Positions 32,737 through 42,621 are shown, numbered from the stretch's first letter. The stretch is DNA of 64,000 nucleotides from Bin127 sp965203505 (GCA_965203505.1 OZ241880.1:1984001-2048000); one strand, 5' to 3'. Made by a program: numbers and translations. Notes: generated by a model from the letters alone, not told the origin.

Positions 32737-33519
32737 TCACCACCCCCAAACCCGCGTCGCGGCCTTCCCCATCACCCACTCCAACTCACCATCACCCGCA
32801 AACGCCGGATGCTCCATCACCCCCCGCAACGCGTTCGCATATCCCTCACGACCAGCCGCCGGAGGAAAATCGCTCCCCCACATCATCCGCTCAACACCAA
32901 ACGCATCCTTCGCCATCTCGAACACCGGCGGCACATCGTCCCACTCCAACTCCGGCCGCAACCTCGCTGGTCGCCGACACACCTCGCCTAACCCCGGCAC
33001 CTTGATCGTCGTGTTGTCCCGTTCAGCAAGTCCCAGCGCCCTTTCGTAGTCATCTTCCCACGGCGTATCGGCAGCGGCGATACCCGCCAAATGCTCGATC
33101 ACAACCTGCGTATCCGTACACGCATCCATAACCCGCGCGAAACCATCCGATGCGAATCGCTCCGGGTCCCCCTGACAAGTCACCACCAACCCCAACTCTC
33201 CCGTCTTCTTCCACATGTCATACGGCCCGGCATTCACAAACTCGCCGTCCGGTGCGATCCGAATTCCAGCCGCTCCCTGCTCCGCCAACCGCTCTAAATC
33301 GCCCAACGGGTCCTCAGACTCCGGATCCACCAACACCGCCACCTTGAACCGATCCCCGCGCTTCGCCGCCTCAGCAAACAGGTATCCGTTGTCAAACGTC
33401 CCGCCATGCTGGACCAGAACCGCCTTATCCACACCATTCCGGTCCATCTGAAACTCAAGCACCTCAATCGGCTCGAACCAGTTATTTCCTGCGTGAGTGT
33501 GCGTATCGATGATCAGCAT
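32737..33519 (-). CDS. Amidohydrolase-family metal-dependent hydrolase
   Basis: 260-residue TIM-barrel protein of the amidohydrolase-2 (ACMSD/TIM-like) type. The N-terminal metal site THTHAG (HxH), a mid-chain histidine VVIEHLAG, and the C-terminal MWGSDFPPA aspartate are the usual metal and base residues. Members hydrolyse lactones or decarboxylate aromatic acids; as a lactonase it would fit the flanking aldonate dehydratase and dehydrogenases. It is convergent with the VapB-like gene and divergent from the coiled-coil gene at 33620. Confidence 0.88.
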   Translation of the reverse strand: MLIIDTHTHAGNNWFEPIEVLEFQMDRNGVDKAVLVQHGGTFDNGYLFAEAAKRGDRFKVAVLVDPESEDPLGDLERLAEQGAAGIRIAPDGEFVNAGPYDMWKKTGELGLVVTCQGDPERFASDGFARVMDACTDTQVVIEHLAGIAAADTPWEDDYERALGLAERDNTTIKVPGLGEVCRRPARLRPELEWDDVPPVFEMAKDAFGVERMMWGSDFPPAAGREGYANALRGVMEHPAFAGDGELEWVMGKAATRVWGW

Positions 33520-33619
33520 GGCGTTGCCCCTATTCGAAAGTACCCTGCGAATTCAAGATACCAAAAACCGAACGTCGGCTTGGTAAGATTTACATGGCCT
33601 AAAGCAATCGAAAAACTGG

Positions 33620-35416
33620 ATGGACGTTCTATACAAAACGCGTTTCAACGCCCGTGCCGAAGAAATCGCTGGGAGTGTATTGCTTGCGCAAATCGAGGCA
33701 CATTTGCGCAAATCCGCACAGGCGCGATTTGACGCGCCGCTAAGCGATTCGGGTGAATGGTCACAGGGTGACGAACAACTGACGATTGAGCGCGGCGAAT
33801 CGGGCAATTCCTCGTACTTTGTCATGAGTTCCACGTTGCGGAGCGAACTTCGTTTGCGTTACCAGCTCGCCACAACCGGGGATGCGGTAGAAAATGTTGT
33901 CGAGATCCAGCAACTCGGTAACACCAAGGATATTGCTCGAAGATCATTCAGTAGGCCGGCTCCGCGCATCGTCCAAATCGTAACCAAACACTTCGATTGC
34001 GACATTGATGGCGAAGGTGTCAGCCCCTGCTCCACCAGGCTAACGAAACCCGACATTGAACGGTTTATTGAAGAAGACCTTTTCGGTGACAGAAAACTCC
34101 CGATAGTCGTCATGTCAAGGTCAATTGGAAAGCAACTCGCGGTCGATCCAGACGAGACACAACGCAGATTGATAGGTGTTGCTCGCGTATTCGACGCCGA
34201 CGCGTCGACCGCCAACGCCTTGCTGATCTCCATGTCCGACAAGAGATGCCGCAGACTAGCATGTTACGGGGGCGCGGTTCGTTTGTACAAACCAAACTGC
34301 AATCCTAACGCGCCGTCACGCGATCATCGTGTGTGGATGCCAGATCGTGTGAGCAACGGCATTTGGCGCGACGTGCTGAGCAGTTGTCGTATTTGGCTTA
34401 AACCCGAGTTGAGTGGAGTTCTGTACGACCGTGTGCACAAAGCTGTTCGAAACGCCCAATACGAAGAGTTGAAGGCACAGTTCGAAGAAGCTCAAGAGCG
34501 TCGTACACAATCTCAACGCGGAATCGAACTTGGTCAAGATACTCGAGAGAAATCACGTGTTCGGTCTCGTGAACTCCAGTCCGCGATGGCTGAGCTTGAG
34601 GCTCGAAACCGGGAGATTCGGAACGTTCAGCATCAGTTGAATGCCCAGGAAGTCGCGAATCAGACCATCAACGAGAAGCTCGAATTGGCGGGTAGCAAGA
34701 TATCCCAACTTGAAGAGCAGTTGAAAGTTGCGGAAAAAGAAAAGCTCAACGCGTTAGACCAACTCGAGCAGAAGGAAGAGGAATTCACAATCTTCCAACT
34801 TCTCGCCGAACTAGGCATCAAACAGGCTGAAGCACTGAAAGATGAGCGGAGCCAGTTTAACCGAGAATCCGCATCGCCAAACGGCGCAGATTCCACGCTA
34901 TCTCATTATCCCCACAACCGCACTCCACACTCCGAATCGGATTTTGACGGCGAAGAGATCATCGCGGATGAAATAGTCGAGCCGACCATCGATTCTGTGC
35001 GCGATGCTGTTGAACTTGCTCAACGAGAGTTGGAGGGGTTGAGATTCCTCCCTTCTGCAATCAAAGAGGCCCGTAAATCTCAATACAAACCAGCTTCCAA
35101 GGTGTACCAGACGTTCAAACACTTAGACGAAGCTGCCGGACTTCGAGTCCAACATAACGACGATTTCGGGACCAGTTTGACAGATCTGTTTAAACACGTA
35201 GGGATCGACTATGTCCACGACGAAAGCGAAAGTACATCAAAAAAACTCGCCGACACTCGTTACTTCTACGACCGCGAAAAGCGACGACGAAGGTACATGT
35301 CCGAACACATTCGCATCGGTGGAAATCAACTCCGCATCCACTTGACCTGGGACAAGTCGGAGAAAAGGTGGTTAATTGGACACGTCGGAAGGCATCTAGA
35401 GACTTCCAGAAATTAG
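33620..35416 (+). CDS. Large coiled-coil protein of unknown function
   Basis: 598 residues in three parts. Residues 1-270 are globular (LPIVVMSRSIGKQLAVDPDE, ALLISMSDKRCRRLACYGGA), with no recognised family. Residues ~275-400 are a long coiled coil (QEVANQTINEKLELAGSKIS, QLEEQLKVAEKEKLNALDQL). The C-terminal ~130 residues form a second domain (FKHLDEAAGLRVQHNDDFGT) ending IRIHLTWDKSEKRWLIGHVG RHLE; the H-x(n)-GHxGxHL ending looks like a conserved active or binding site and recurs, as far as I recall, at the ends of large accessory-island proteins. The gene is alone between carbohydrate genes. A defence or DNA-maintenance role is only a guess. Confidence 0.6.
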   Translation: MDVLYKTRFNARAEEIAGSVLLAQIEAHLRKSAQARFDAPLSDSGEWSQGDEQLTIERGESGNSSYFVMSSTLRSELRLRYQLATTGDAVENVVEIQQLGNTKDIARRSFSRPAPRIVQIVTKHFDCDIDGEGVSPCSTRLTKPDIERFIEEDLFGDRKLPIVVMSRSIGKQLAVDPDETQRRLIGVARVFDADASTANALLISMSDKRCRRLACYGGAVRLYKPNCNPNAPSRDHRVWMPDRVSNGIWRDVLSSCRIWLKPELSGVLYDRVHKAVRNAQYEELKAQFEEAQERRTQSQRGIELGQDTREKSRVRSRELQSAMAELEARNREIRNVQHQLNAQEVANQTINEKLELAGSKISQLEEQLKVAEKEKLNALDQLEQKEEEFTIFQLLAELGIKQAEALKDERSQFNRESASPNGADSTLSHYPHNRTPHSESDFDGEEIIADEIVEPTIDSVRDAVELAQRELEGLRFLPSAIKEARKSQYKPASKVYQTFKHLDEAAGLRVQHNDDFGTSLTDLFKHVGIDYVHDESESTSKKLADTRYFYDREKRRRRYMSEHIRIGGNQLRIHLTWDKSEKRWLIGHVGRHLETSRN

Positions 35417-35438
35417 CAACCGCCCACAATCCAAGCGC

Positions 35439-36440
35439 CTACGTCGCAATCTCCATCTCTGGAGTTCCCACGCCTGCGCCTTCTGACATCACGAGGTCGT
35501 CAATCTGCTGCTTGACCTCTGCGGGCATCTCCCAATCACCGCCGATGTTGTCCTCGACCTCCGAGTCTTTGACCATTCCGCAAAGGGCGACCGTAACGCT
35601 GAGGTTTGCAAGCACCCAGGCGATCGCCAACTGTGCGACCGTCTTCCCGTGATCAGCGGCAATACCCTTCAACTTCTCGACGACTGCCACGTTCTTGGCT
35701 AGATTCTCAGGACCGAATGATGCCAAACCAAAGTTGGCGCCGTTTGCGCGCCAGTCATCGTCGCCAAACGAATGATCGGTCGACCATGCGCCTGTCAACA
35801 AACCATGAGCCAGGGTGCCGTATGCCATCACACCCATCCCATTGTTTTCGACGAACGGCATCACGCCAGACTCGGGCCTGCGGTCAAAAATGTGATATCC
35901 GATCTGGTTGGTGACGATCGGACTGTGCTCTCGACACTGCGCCATCATTTCGGAGCTGAAGTTTGAAACTCCTGTATGGAGCAACTTGCCAGCGGCCTTG
36001 GCGTCTTCCAAAGCACGCATCGGTTCTTCAAATGACCGCGTGTGGTCTGGCCAGTGGATCAGGAACAAATCGATATAGTCGGTGTTCAGACGCTCCAAAC
36101 TTTCGTCGATGCTCCGAAGCAATGTCTCGCGGTCGCTGATCGATACCGTCGCCGCGGTCCGATCAGGATTGTCTCGCACCCACTCTCGGCCACCTTTCGT
36201 CACCAGAACGATGTCGTTCCGAAACGGCGCAACAGCCTTGCCCATCAACTTCTCCCCGTAGCCCCAGCCATAAACTGCCGCCGTATCAAACAGTGTGATG
36301 CCCGAATCGTATGACTTATGAGCCGCGCCAATCGCTTCGTCATCGTCGAAATCGCCATACTGTCCCCTGCCCATCGGCCAACCGCCATAGCCGATGACAG
36401 ATGATGCCAGTCCTGAATCGCCGAAAGTTCTTCGTCGCAT
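35439..36440 (-). CDS. Aldo/keto reductase
   Basis: 333-residue NAD(P)H-dependent reductase. Tetrad residues appear in GITLFDTAAVYGWGYGEKL (D, Y), VLVTKGGREW (K) and DLFLIHWPDHTR (H). The NADP-binding end LAIAWVLANLSVTVALCGM is intact. It is closer to the general stress/aldose AKR (YghZ/Gpr-like) group than to the fucose-dehydrogenase-like paralog at 7734. It faces the coiled-coil gene end-to-end (22 bases apart) and is divergent from the 36639 gene. Substrate unknown. Confidence 0.9.
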   Translation of the reverse strand: MRRRTFGDSGLASSVIGYGGWPMGRGQYGDFDDDEAIGAAHKSYDSGITLFDTAAVYGWGYGEKLMGKAVAPFRNDIVLVTKGGREWVRDNPDRTAATVSISDRETLLRSIDESLERLNTDYIDLFLIHWPDHTRSFEEPMRALEDAKAAGKLLHTGVSNFSSEMMAQCREHSPIVTNQIGYHIFDRRPESGVMPFVENNGMGVMAYGTLAHGLLTGAWSTDHSFGDDDWRANGANFGLASFGPENLAKNVAVVEKLKGIAADHGKTVAQLAIAWVLANLSVTVALCGMVKDSEVEDNIGGDWEMPAEVKQQIDDLVMSEGAGVGTPEMEIAT

Positions 36441-36580
36441 GCTTGCCTCGCGTTCTTTATGACTGAATGTTGAGTGTGCGCTCTAATGATAGTGCTTCGG
36501 GTCACCAAAAGAACTGAAGAGCAGAAACCGAACCATGCCTTGTCATACGTTTTTCGTTGAATGATACATTTGTATTATAT

Positions 36581-36627
36581 TAGGGCAGGCGAAGCGAGAT
36601 CCTTGGGGGTCTAGGCAGTCAAGCCCA
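36581..36627 (+). promoter_or_regulatory. Structured 5' leader, possible small regulatory RNA element
   Basis: GGGCAGGCGAAGCGAGATCC begins a short leader that closes GGGC...GCCC around GAGATCCTTGGGGGTCTAGG, just upstream of the gene at 36639 and downstream of an AT-rich promoter-like stretch (TTGAAT ... TATATT). Its opening resembles the core of the small RNA at 22705 (GGCAAGCGCAGGAGATG). Confidence 0.35.
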
Positions 36628-36638
36628 CAAGCAACTCC

Positions 36639-37229
36639 ATGTCGAACAGCCAATTCAAATCCGATCGAGGGCGAGAAGCGATAGAGAGCGTACCAGGTGC
36701 CTGGCGAACGATCTACGTCGCTGTTTTCATCGTCTTGTGCGTCGCGTTCGGTGCATTAGCCGCGATCGAACACGACGACCGCGGTCGATGGGCGGAGGCT
36801 CCGTTCACTACTCTGACGCAAGTCGTCATTGGAACCGGCACCGCATCGGGCCTGCTATCGTTGTTCATAACCGAGATTGGGAGGGCGATCATGTTGCCAT
36901 CTGTCTGGCTAGAAAAGAAACTCAATGAAAACCTCGAGCGAAGCCGAGAGCGCAGACGCCGAGAACGCGAGCAGCACCGTCAAGCAATGGAACGCCTGAA
37001 CCAAGAAGCTTTTGAAAGAGCTTTGTCGGACGCTCGAGAGCAAATCAAAGCTGAGGTGCTGACCGAGATGCGGAAAGAGGTGCGCGTAGAAGCACTATCT
37101 GAAGTGTTCGCGGAGGTTCTTGATGAAATCAGATCGGAAGGATTCAACGAAGGCCGCAAAGCAGGATTGCTAGAAGCACAAGGCAAAAAGTCACCGCCGC
37201 ACGGAGAAAACGGATCCGATAGCGAATAG
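36639..37229 (+). CDS. Membrane-anchored coiled-coil protein
   Basis: 196 residues. Two N-terminal hydrophobic helices (TIYVAVFIVLCVAFGALAAI and TQVVIGTGTASGLLSLFITE) are followed by ~110 residues of charged coiled coil (LNENLERSRERRRREREQHR, VLTEMRKEVRVEALSEVFAE). The C-terminus is GKKSPPHGENGSDSE. No family recognised. The heptad-like part could oligomerise or bind a partner in the cytoplasm. The structured leader upstream suggests regulated expression. Confidence 0.6.
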   Translation: MSNSQFKSDRGREAIESVPGAWRTIYVAVFIVLCVAFGALAAIEHDDRGRWAEAPFTTLTQVVIGTGTASGLLSLFITEIGRAIMLPSVWLEKKLNENLERSRERRRREREQHRQAMERLNQEAFERALSDAREQIKAEVLTEMRKEVRVEALSEVFAEVLDEIRSEGFNEGRKAGLLEAQGKKSPPHGENGSDSE

Positions 37230-37273
37230 ACAATCAAGCATTGCGATTGTTCCGCTACCGCCGATTACCGATA

Positions 37274-38356
37274 TCAGCCCAACACAACTCCGCCATCTGA
37301 TGCTACGTCGGACACATCGCCCTCGCCAACAAAAGCCGACGCTGTAATCTCAACAGTCAACCGCTCACCCGCTGCCAACGGTCGCGCCGAACCATTTTCC
37401 ATCGAGTGTTTTAGACCTCGATTGTCCCAACTCGTGCACGGCTCCAATCCGACGTTGTAGCAACGTCCGTACCACGGATATCCCCAGCCGCCACCGAGAT
37501 TGCGCCAGTACCAGAGATACTGGAACACGTCGGACGGGAACGTCACCGCGAAACCGACTTCTGTCTCTTTGTTGTGAACCGCGTACCAACCTTCGGACAT
37601 CCCCGTCATGTACGCCATGTCGAGGGAACGGTCCTCTTTAGGCGGCATCACGCGGAAATCGATCTCCCCTCCATCTACGGCGGGCACCATCGGCCAATCC
37701 CCTTCCCAACCAAGCACGAGCTTCTGCGTGTCGACAAACTCCTCAGGATGCGTCAACACCTTGCAGTCGGGCACATAAAGTCGGCACTTGTCGGACAGGA
37801 ACGGCGGACCAATCGCGATGTGTTCGAGCCACACGATCTCTACATCTTCCTCTCCCTCGTTGATCGCCGTCTTCGACAGATTGAGCGTCGAAGAACCCTC
37901 CTCCAACGAAAGGGTCATATCCGCAGCGACGGGCATCCTAACGCCCCTCGTCTTGAAATTGACTGCAACACGTTCAGCCGAGTCTTCGATGATCGTCGCA
38001 TCCCACGGTAGGTTGTTCAACTCGGCATGCAAACCGAATTCCGCCCCGTAAACCTCATCCGGGTACCCGCCGTGCGGCAACGCAGTCTGCCAACCTCCCT
38101 CGTAGTAGTCGAGCCACATGCCCTGCGTCGATCCAGTTGAGGGAACGAATGGTCGCGGATCTCGAACTCCCCACGGCGACTTCCACATGAACTCGGTATC
38201 AGTAGGTTTGTGCACGAATGAATAGACATCCGCACCCTTATCCGCCAATATCAAAACTCGGATCAACGAGTTCTCCATCACCACCGTCTTCAATCCACGA
38301 TACGTCCAAGCATCCGATACCCGGCATCCGTGCGTTCGTTCATCGCCGTAGTGCAT
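37274..38356 (-). CDS. DUF4432-family aldose-1-epimerase-like protein
   Basis: 360 residues from ATG 38356, which has GGGGTGA six bases upstream. The sequence (THGCRISD-like THGCRVSDAW, TVVMENSLIRVLILADKGAD, NVGLEPCTSW) matches the DUF4432 group of galactose-mutarotase-like beta-sandwich proteins; W/H-rich segments (FPSDVFQYLWYWRN) may form a sugar site. A close paralog is at 45770. Such proteins are found with sugar-acid catabolic genes, probably as mutarotases or isomerases; the reaction is not known to me. Confidence 0.82.
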   Translation of the reverse strand: MHYGDERTHGCRVSDAWTYRGLKTVVMENSLIRVLILADKGADVYSFVHKPTDTEFMWKSPWGVRDPRPFVPSTGSTQGMWLDYYEGGWQTALPHGGYPDEVYGAEFGLHAELNNLPWDATIIEDSAERVAVNFKTRGVRMPVAADMTLSLEEGSSTLNLSKTAINEGEEDVEIVWLEHIAIGPPFLSDKCRLYVPDCKVLTHPEEFVDTQKLVLGWEGDWPMVPAVDGGEIDFRVMPPKEDRSLDMAYMTGMSEGWYAVHNKETEVGFAVTFPSDVFQYLWYWRNLGGGWGYPWYGRCYNVGLEPCTSWDNRGLKHSMENGSARPLAAGERLTVEITASAFVGEGDVSDVASDGGVVLG

Positions 38357-38471
38357 GTTTGTCACCCCACCCTTAGTTTTGTCGTAGGAATTGAGCGGTC
38401 AGTAGTCCAAGCCAACCTGCAATATATATTCTTCGGGAACCTAACACCGGTTGATTGGATTACTCGGAGTC

Positions 38472-38966
38472 ATGTTACGACGCGCGGTCACTGTGATCCT
38501 GCCCTGCATCCTTGCTTCGTTGCTCGCGTTCGCCTGCGGAGGCGAATCAAGTTCTGAGCGATTCGCCACGTCGTCCGACCCTGTCGAACGCGGTCAACGC
38601 ATCTACATCGAAAGATGTGCTACCTGTCACGGACCTAACGGAGAGGGACAACCCAACTGGCAGGCCACGAACCCAGACGGCACGTTGCCAGCACCTCCAC
38701 TAGACGGCTCTGCCCATAGCTGGCACCACGGAGACGGTACGCTCTATAAGCAAGTCTCCCTAGGCGGTGCCTATCTGGAACAGCAAGGCTTGGCAGGCTT
38801 CAAATCAGGAATGCCCGCATTTGGCGAGCTGCTGACGCACGCAGAGATACTCGATGTGTTGGCATACGTGAAGAGCCTGTGGGGAGATCAAGCCATTCAC
38901 GGCACCACCAAGCGCGAAGCTCAAGCAATGGTGAGCGAAAACGATCCTTTCCCGCCCGCGCCATAA
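38472..38966 (+). CDS. Lipoprotein c-type cytochrome
   Basis: 164 residues from ATG 38472 (TTG 38451 possible). The signal ILPCILASLLAFACGG has a lipobox-like cysteine, so the protein is probably membrane-tethered outside the cytoplasm. Haem-binding motif CATCH follows RGQRIYIERCATCHG, and the distal methionine is likely in SGMPAFGELL. It resembles class I monohaem cytochromes of respiratory chains. It lies between DUF4432 and dehydrogenase genes, divergent from the former; it might accept electrons from a nearby dehydrogenase, but those are NAD-linked types. Confidence 0.9.
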   Translation: MLRRAVTVILPCILASLLAFACGGESSSERFATSSDPVERGQRIYIERCATCHGPNGEGQPNWQATNPDGTLPAPPLDGSAHSWHHGDGTLYKQVSLGGAYLEQQGLAGFKSGMPAFGELLTHAEILDVLAYVKSLWGDQAIHGTTKREAQAMVSENDPFPPAP

Positions 38967-38984
38967 AGGACTCAACCCCTGACG

Positions 38985-40016
38985 TTAGCTGGGCGAGACC
39001 ATTATCCGGAAAACGTCCTTTTCTGGGCGTCGCATTCGTTCGAAGCCATCCTCCATTACACGCTCTAACGGGATCACAGCCGAGACTAGGTCATCAAGGA
39101 CGATCTTCCCGTCAGCAATGAGTTGGATCCCCTTCTCCATATCGCCCGGTGACGCGGCGACCGAACCTATCACGGTCCTCTCCGTCCCGACGATCTCGTT
39201 GAAATCAAACTCAGATCCTTCCGCGTGGATCCCGACCAAAACCGTCCTTCCGCCAGGCCGAGTCCAATTGATCGCGATGCGCGGAGTTACTACCGCCCCT
39301 GCCGTCTCGACGACGATGTCCGCGCCGACCCCGTCCGTCAAGTCCAGCAGTTGCTCAAGCGCATCTTCGTCTCCGGTGTTAACCGTGGCGTCCATGCCTA
39401 GCTTCAATGCTAGTTCGAGTGATTGCGTCCGAAGATCACCGGCGATGACTCGCGCACCCGCGGCGCGCATAGCCTGCATCGTCAACATCCCAACCGTCCC
39501 GCAACCAATCACCGCAACCGTGTCACCCGCTTTGACGCCCGATCTCCGCGTCCCATGCACGGCCACCGATGTCGGTTCAATCAAAGGGGTTTGTACGTCG
39601 GGGATGCTGTCGGGCAATTTGATCAGGTGACTTTCCGGCCAGACCATGTACTCCGCCAAACCGCCGTCCAGCGCAAACCCGGCGCTGCTCACATCCGCAC
39701 AACTCGACTGCAAGCCCCGTATGCACCAGTAGCACTCCGTGCAAGGCCGGATATTGTTCACCATCACGCGGTCGCCGACGGACAATCCGTGAACATCGGC
39801 ACCAACGGCATCCACCCGGCCCGCCGTTTCATGGCCAACCGTCCTTGGCGGCGTCTGCCACCTGCGCATAGTCGGCCCATGCCACCACCTCTCGACGTCA
39901 GTCTGACAGATCGACGCGTACATGATGCTTAAACGCGCTTCGTCGTCTGCCGGCTCCGGGATCGGAACGTCCTCCAACCTCATATCTTGGCGACCGTAGT
40001 ACCTTAGTGCCTTCAT
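38985..40016 (-). CDS. Zinc-dependent medium-chain dehydrogenase (paralog 1)
   Basis: 343 residues, MDR family (sorbitol/threonine dehydrogenase-like). Catalytic zinc: SICQTDVERW and GHETAGRV; structural zinc loop with cysteines RPCTECYWCIRGLQSSC; Rossmann VAVIGCGTVGMLT. Likely oxidises a polyol or sugar alcohol with NAD. It shares strong resemblance with the gene at 42618, on the other side of the CehA-type gene, so the two arose by duplication. Convergent end with the cytochrome gene; starts divergently from the CehA-type gene. Confidence 0.92.
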   Translation of the reverse strand: MKALRYYGRQDMRLEDVPIPEPADDEARLSIMYASICQTDVERWWHGPTMRRWQTPPRTVGHETAGRVDAVGADVHGLSVGDRVMVNNIRPCTECYWCIRGLQSSCADVSSAGFALDGGLAEYMVWPESHLIKLPDSIPDVQTPLIEPTSVAVHGTRRSGVKAGDTVAVIGCGTVGMLTMQAMRAAGARVIAGDLRTQSLELALKLGMDATVNTGDEDALEQLLDLTDGVGADIVVETAGAVVTPRIAINWTRPGGRTVLVGIHAEGSEFDFNEIVGTERTVIGSVAASPGDMEKGIQLIADGKIVLDDLVSAVIPLERVMEDGFERMRRPEKDVFRIMVSPS

Positions 40017-40101
40017 TTCGCAACCTCTTCCGCGCGCGTACTCGAATGGGTTTCGATACCATGCATAGTACTTTGACCGCTAAGTTGAGGTGGGTCGCAC
40101 C

Positions 40102-42621
40102 GTGGACTATGAATTCATCGACATTTCCGATCTTTGCAACACTGGCATCGAGTGCCTGCCCGGTGAAGACCCCGCCCTGGGAAATCAAACCATGCGTGGT
40201 CTTCCCTTCACCGTCGGATCGACAGATGGTGATCGGGCCGACAATTGCTACGTCTCCTTGGCCGATGGCGACGCCTCGGTAACCCTGCCGATCGGCAAGG
40301 CAGCCCACAACGTAATCTTCGCCCACCGGCAGATGGAAACTGAACAGGATTCGATGGGTCCGATTGGCGTCCACGTCGCCGACTACGTAGTCCGATTCGA
40401 AGACTCCGAAGCGGTAACTGTCCCGATTCGCGAGCGTTACGAAATCAGTTGCGTCGGCGACCGACAAGGAATCTCCCGCTACGGCGTAGGCTACCCCTAC
40501 CTCGCGGTGACCGATCAGGGCGACATCCTCACGCCACGTCACGAGGGGCGCTGGGAAGAGACCGGCAGAAGGCAAACTGAAGTCGTGCAGGCACAACCCG
40601 AGTGGTACTGGCTGTTCGCATGGCGCAACCCGAACCCGGATCGCTTGATCGAATCCGTTGAGATCGTCCCTCGCGGACCGCGCTTCATCATCGCCGGTGT
40701 CACCATCGGCCACGTCGACGAACACCCATTCTCACGTAAGGCGCGCCGGCCCGTGCGCATCGAACTCAAAGACGCCGACCAAGCTGAAAAAACGTTCGAT
40801 TTAGACGTCACCATCGACCGAGGAGAGCGCACCTACACTCATCCCCTGCCAGAGCAATCAACCGACGATTTCCTGACTGATCCCCAACGGGGTTTCGGCG
40901 AAGAACAAAACCCAAAATCCAGTCCGGTATACGTTGAACTCTCCGGCACTCCGTCAGCGACCGTCGAAGTTTCCCAAGCAGGTGAAAAGATCGATTCGGT
41001 CAGATGGGGAGACGTTGAAAATCAAGGTCAAGTCGAGACCGAGAAAATCCACATATCGTTGATCGAACCAGGCAAGAACTGGGTCCGAGTCAAGGTTGTC
41101 GACGATGAGACCGGGCAAACCCTGCCGTGTCGCGTCCACTTCAGGTCTCCCGAGGGTGTTCCCTACCAACCGCACGGGCACCACAATCAAGTCAACTCCA
41201 ACCTAGACACATGGCACATCGACGTTGGCGGCGACCTGCGCCTAGGCCAGATCAGCTACGCCTACATCGACGGCACTGCACAAGGTTGGCTCCCGAGAGG
41301 CGAAGTGATCGTGGATGTCGCACGAGGTTACGAATATGAACCGCTACGCGCCAAAGTAAACATCGCACCCGGCCAACAAGACCTCGAGCTGCGCCTGAAG
41401 CGTTGGATCAACATGAACGACCGAGGATGGTACTCCGGCGACTCGCACGTCCACTTCCTCTCAACTCAAGGCAGCCACTTCGAATCGCAGGCCGAAGACC
41501 TGAACATCGTCAACCTGCTCCAATCCCAATGGGGAAGCCTCTTCACAAATGTCGAAGACTTCACCGGCCAACCCAGCGTCACGCGCCAAGGGAACAACAT
41601 CGTCTACACCTCGCAAGAGAACCGGCAACACTTCATGGGCCACATGATCTTGTGGGGGCTCAAACAGCCAGTGATGCCGTTCTGCTCCGACGGACCCGGC
41701 GAAGCGGAAATCGGTGGTGCCATGCAGACCACGTTGGCCCACTGGGCCGACGAAGCACACGAACAAGGCGCATACGTCGTCAACCCGCACTTCCCCTTCC
41801 CCAACGGCCAACCGGCCGCATTGGTCGCCACTGGACGCCTCGACGCCATCGAGATGATCCAGCAACGCAAGATCATGCACAACGAGTGGTACCGGTACTT
41901 GAACTGCGGCTATCGCCTGCCTCTAGTCGGCGGCACAGACAAGATGTCGAGTGATGTCCCGGTCGGGATGTACCGCACCTACGTCCGCATTCCCGACGAC
42001 GAGGAGTTCACCTACGAAAGCTGGTGTCGCAACGTCGCGAAAGGCCGAACCGTGCTGAGCGGCGGTCCCATCATTCATTTCACCGTCGATGGATGCGAGA
42101 TTGGCGACACCGTCGAACTTTCAGGACCGGGAACGGTCGAAGTCTCCGCTTGGGCCGAGTCGGTCGTTCCGATGTCTCGTTTGGAGGTCGTCCAAGAAGG
42201 CAGAGTCGTCGCTTCAGCGGAGGCAGATACGCCAACCCGCAAACTGGCTCTGAACGAAACGATCAAGATCGAAGCCAATTCGTGGCTCGCCGCTCGAGCC
42301 GGAGGTCCCGGATACTACGAGGGGTACCAGTACTACGACGTCTGGGAGCGGGGCATCTTCTCTCACACATCGCCGATATACGTGTCGGTTGGCGGACCGT
42401 GGAGCATGTTCGACCTCGCCACCGCCAATTACATGCTCACATTGATCCACGGCTCTCTGGAGTACATCGACAACAGTTCCCGCCAGCACTCGCACGGCTA
42501 CGTAACCCACCATCACGGCGAAGACGACCACATCGGGTACTTGAAACGCCCGTTCCTAGAGGCGCAAGACGCCGTCCTCCAACGAATGCACGCCCACAGC
42601 CATTCGCACGATCACGGCTAA
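40102..42621 (+). CDS. CehA/McbA-type PHP-like metallohydrolase, multidomain
   Basis: About 839 residues from GTG 40102 (GAGG ~11 bases upstream; GTG 40090 is possible). N-terminal half is beta-sandwich-like and unassigned. The C-terminal half is a PHP-like domain: GDSHVHFLS, YVVNPHFPFPNGQ, and GGTDKMSSDV supply the metal-binding His/Asp set seen in CehA/McbA carbaryl-hydrolase relatives. The tail is His-rich (MHAHSHSHDHG), perhaps metal-storing. It probably hydrolyses an ester or related bond extracellularly or in the cytoplasm; no signal peptide is obvious. Its TAA overlaps the stop codon of the convergent dehydrogenase. Confidence 0.8.
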   Translation: MDYEFIDISDLCNTGIECLPGEDPALGNQTMRGLPFTVGSTDGDRADNCYVSLADGDASVTLPIGKAAHNVIFAHRQMETEQDSMGPIGVHVADYVVRFEDSEAVTVPIRERYEISCVGDRQGISRYGVGYPYLAVTDQGDILTPRHEGRWEETGRRQTEVVQAQPEWYWLFAWRNPNPDRLIESVEIVPRGPRFIIAGVTIGHVDEHPFSRKARRPVRIELKDADQAEKTFDLDVTIDRGERTYTHPLPEQSTDDFLTDPQRGFGEEQNPKSSPVYVELSGTPSATVEVSQAGEKIDSVRWGDVENQGQVETEKIHISLIEPGKNWVRVKVVDDETGQTLPCRVHFRSPEGVPYQPHGHHNQVNSNLDTWHIDVGGDLRLGQISYAYIDGTAQGWLPRGEVIVDVARGYEYEPLRAKVNIAPGQQDLELRLKRWINMNDRGWYSGDSHVHFLSTQGSHFESQAEDLNIVNLLQSQWGSLFTNVEDFTGQPSVTRQGNNIVYTSQENRQHFMGHMILWGLKQPVMPFCSDGPGEAEIGGAMQTTLAHWADEAHEQGAYVVNPHFPFPNGQPAALVATGRLDAIEMIQQRKIMHNEWYRYLNCGYRLPLVGGTDKMSSDVPVGMYRTYVRIPDDEEFTYESWCRNVAKGRTVLSGGPIIHFTVDGCEIGDTVELSGPGTVEVSAWAESVVPMSRLEVVQEGRVVASAEADTPTRKLALNETIKIEANSWLAARAGGPGYYEGYQYYDVWERGIFSHTSPIYVSVGGPWSMFDLATANYMLTLIHGSLEYIDNSSRQHSHGYVTHHHGEDDHIGYLKRPFLEAQDAVLQRMHAHSHSHDHG

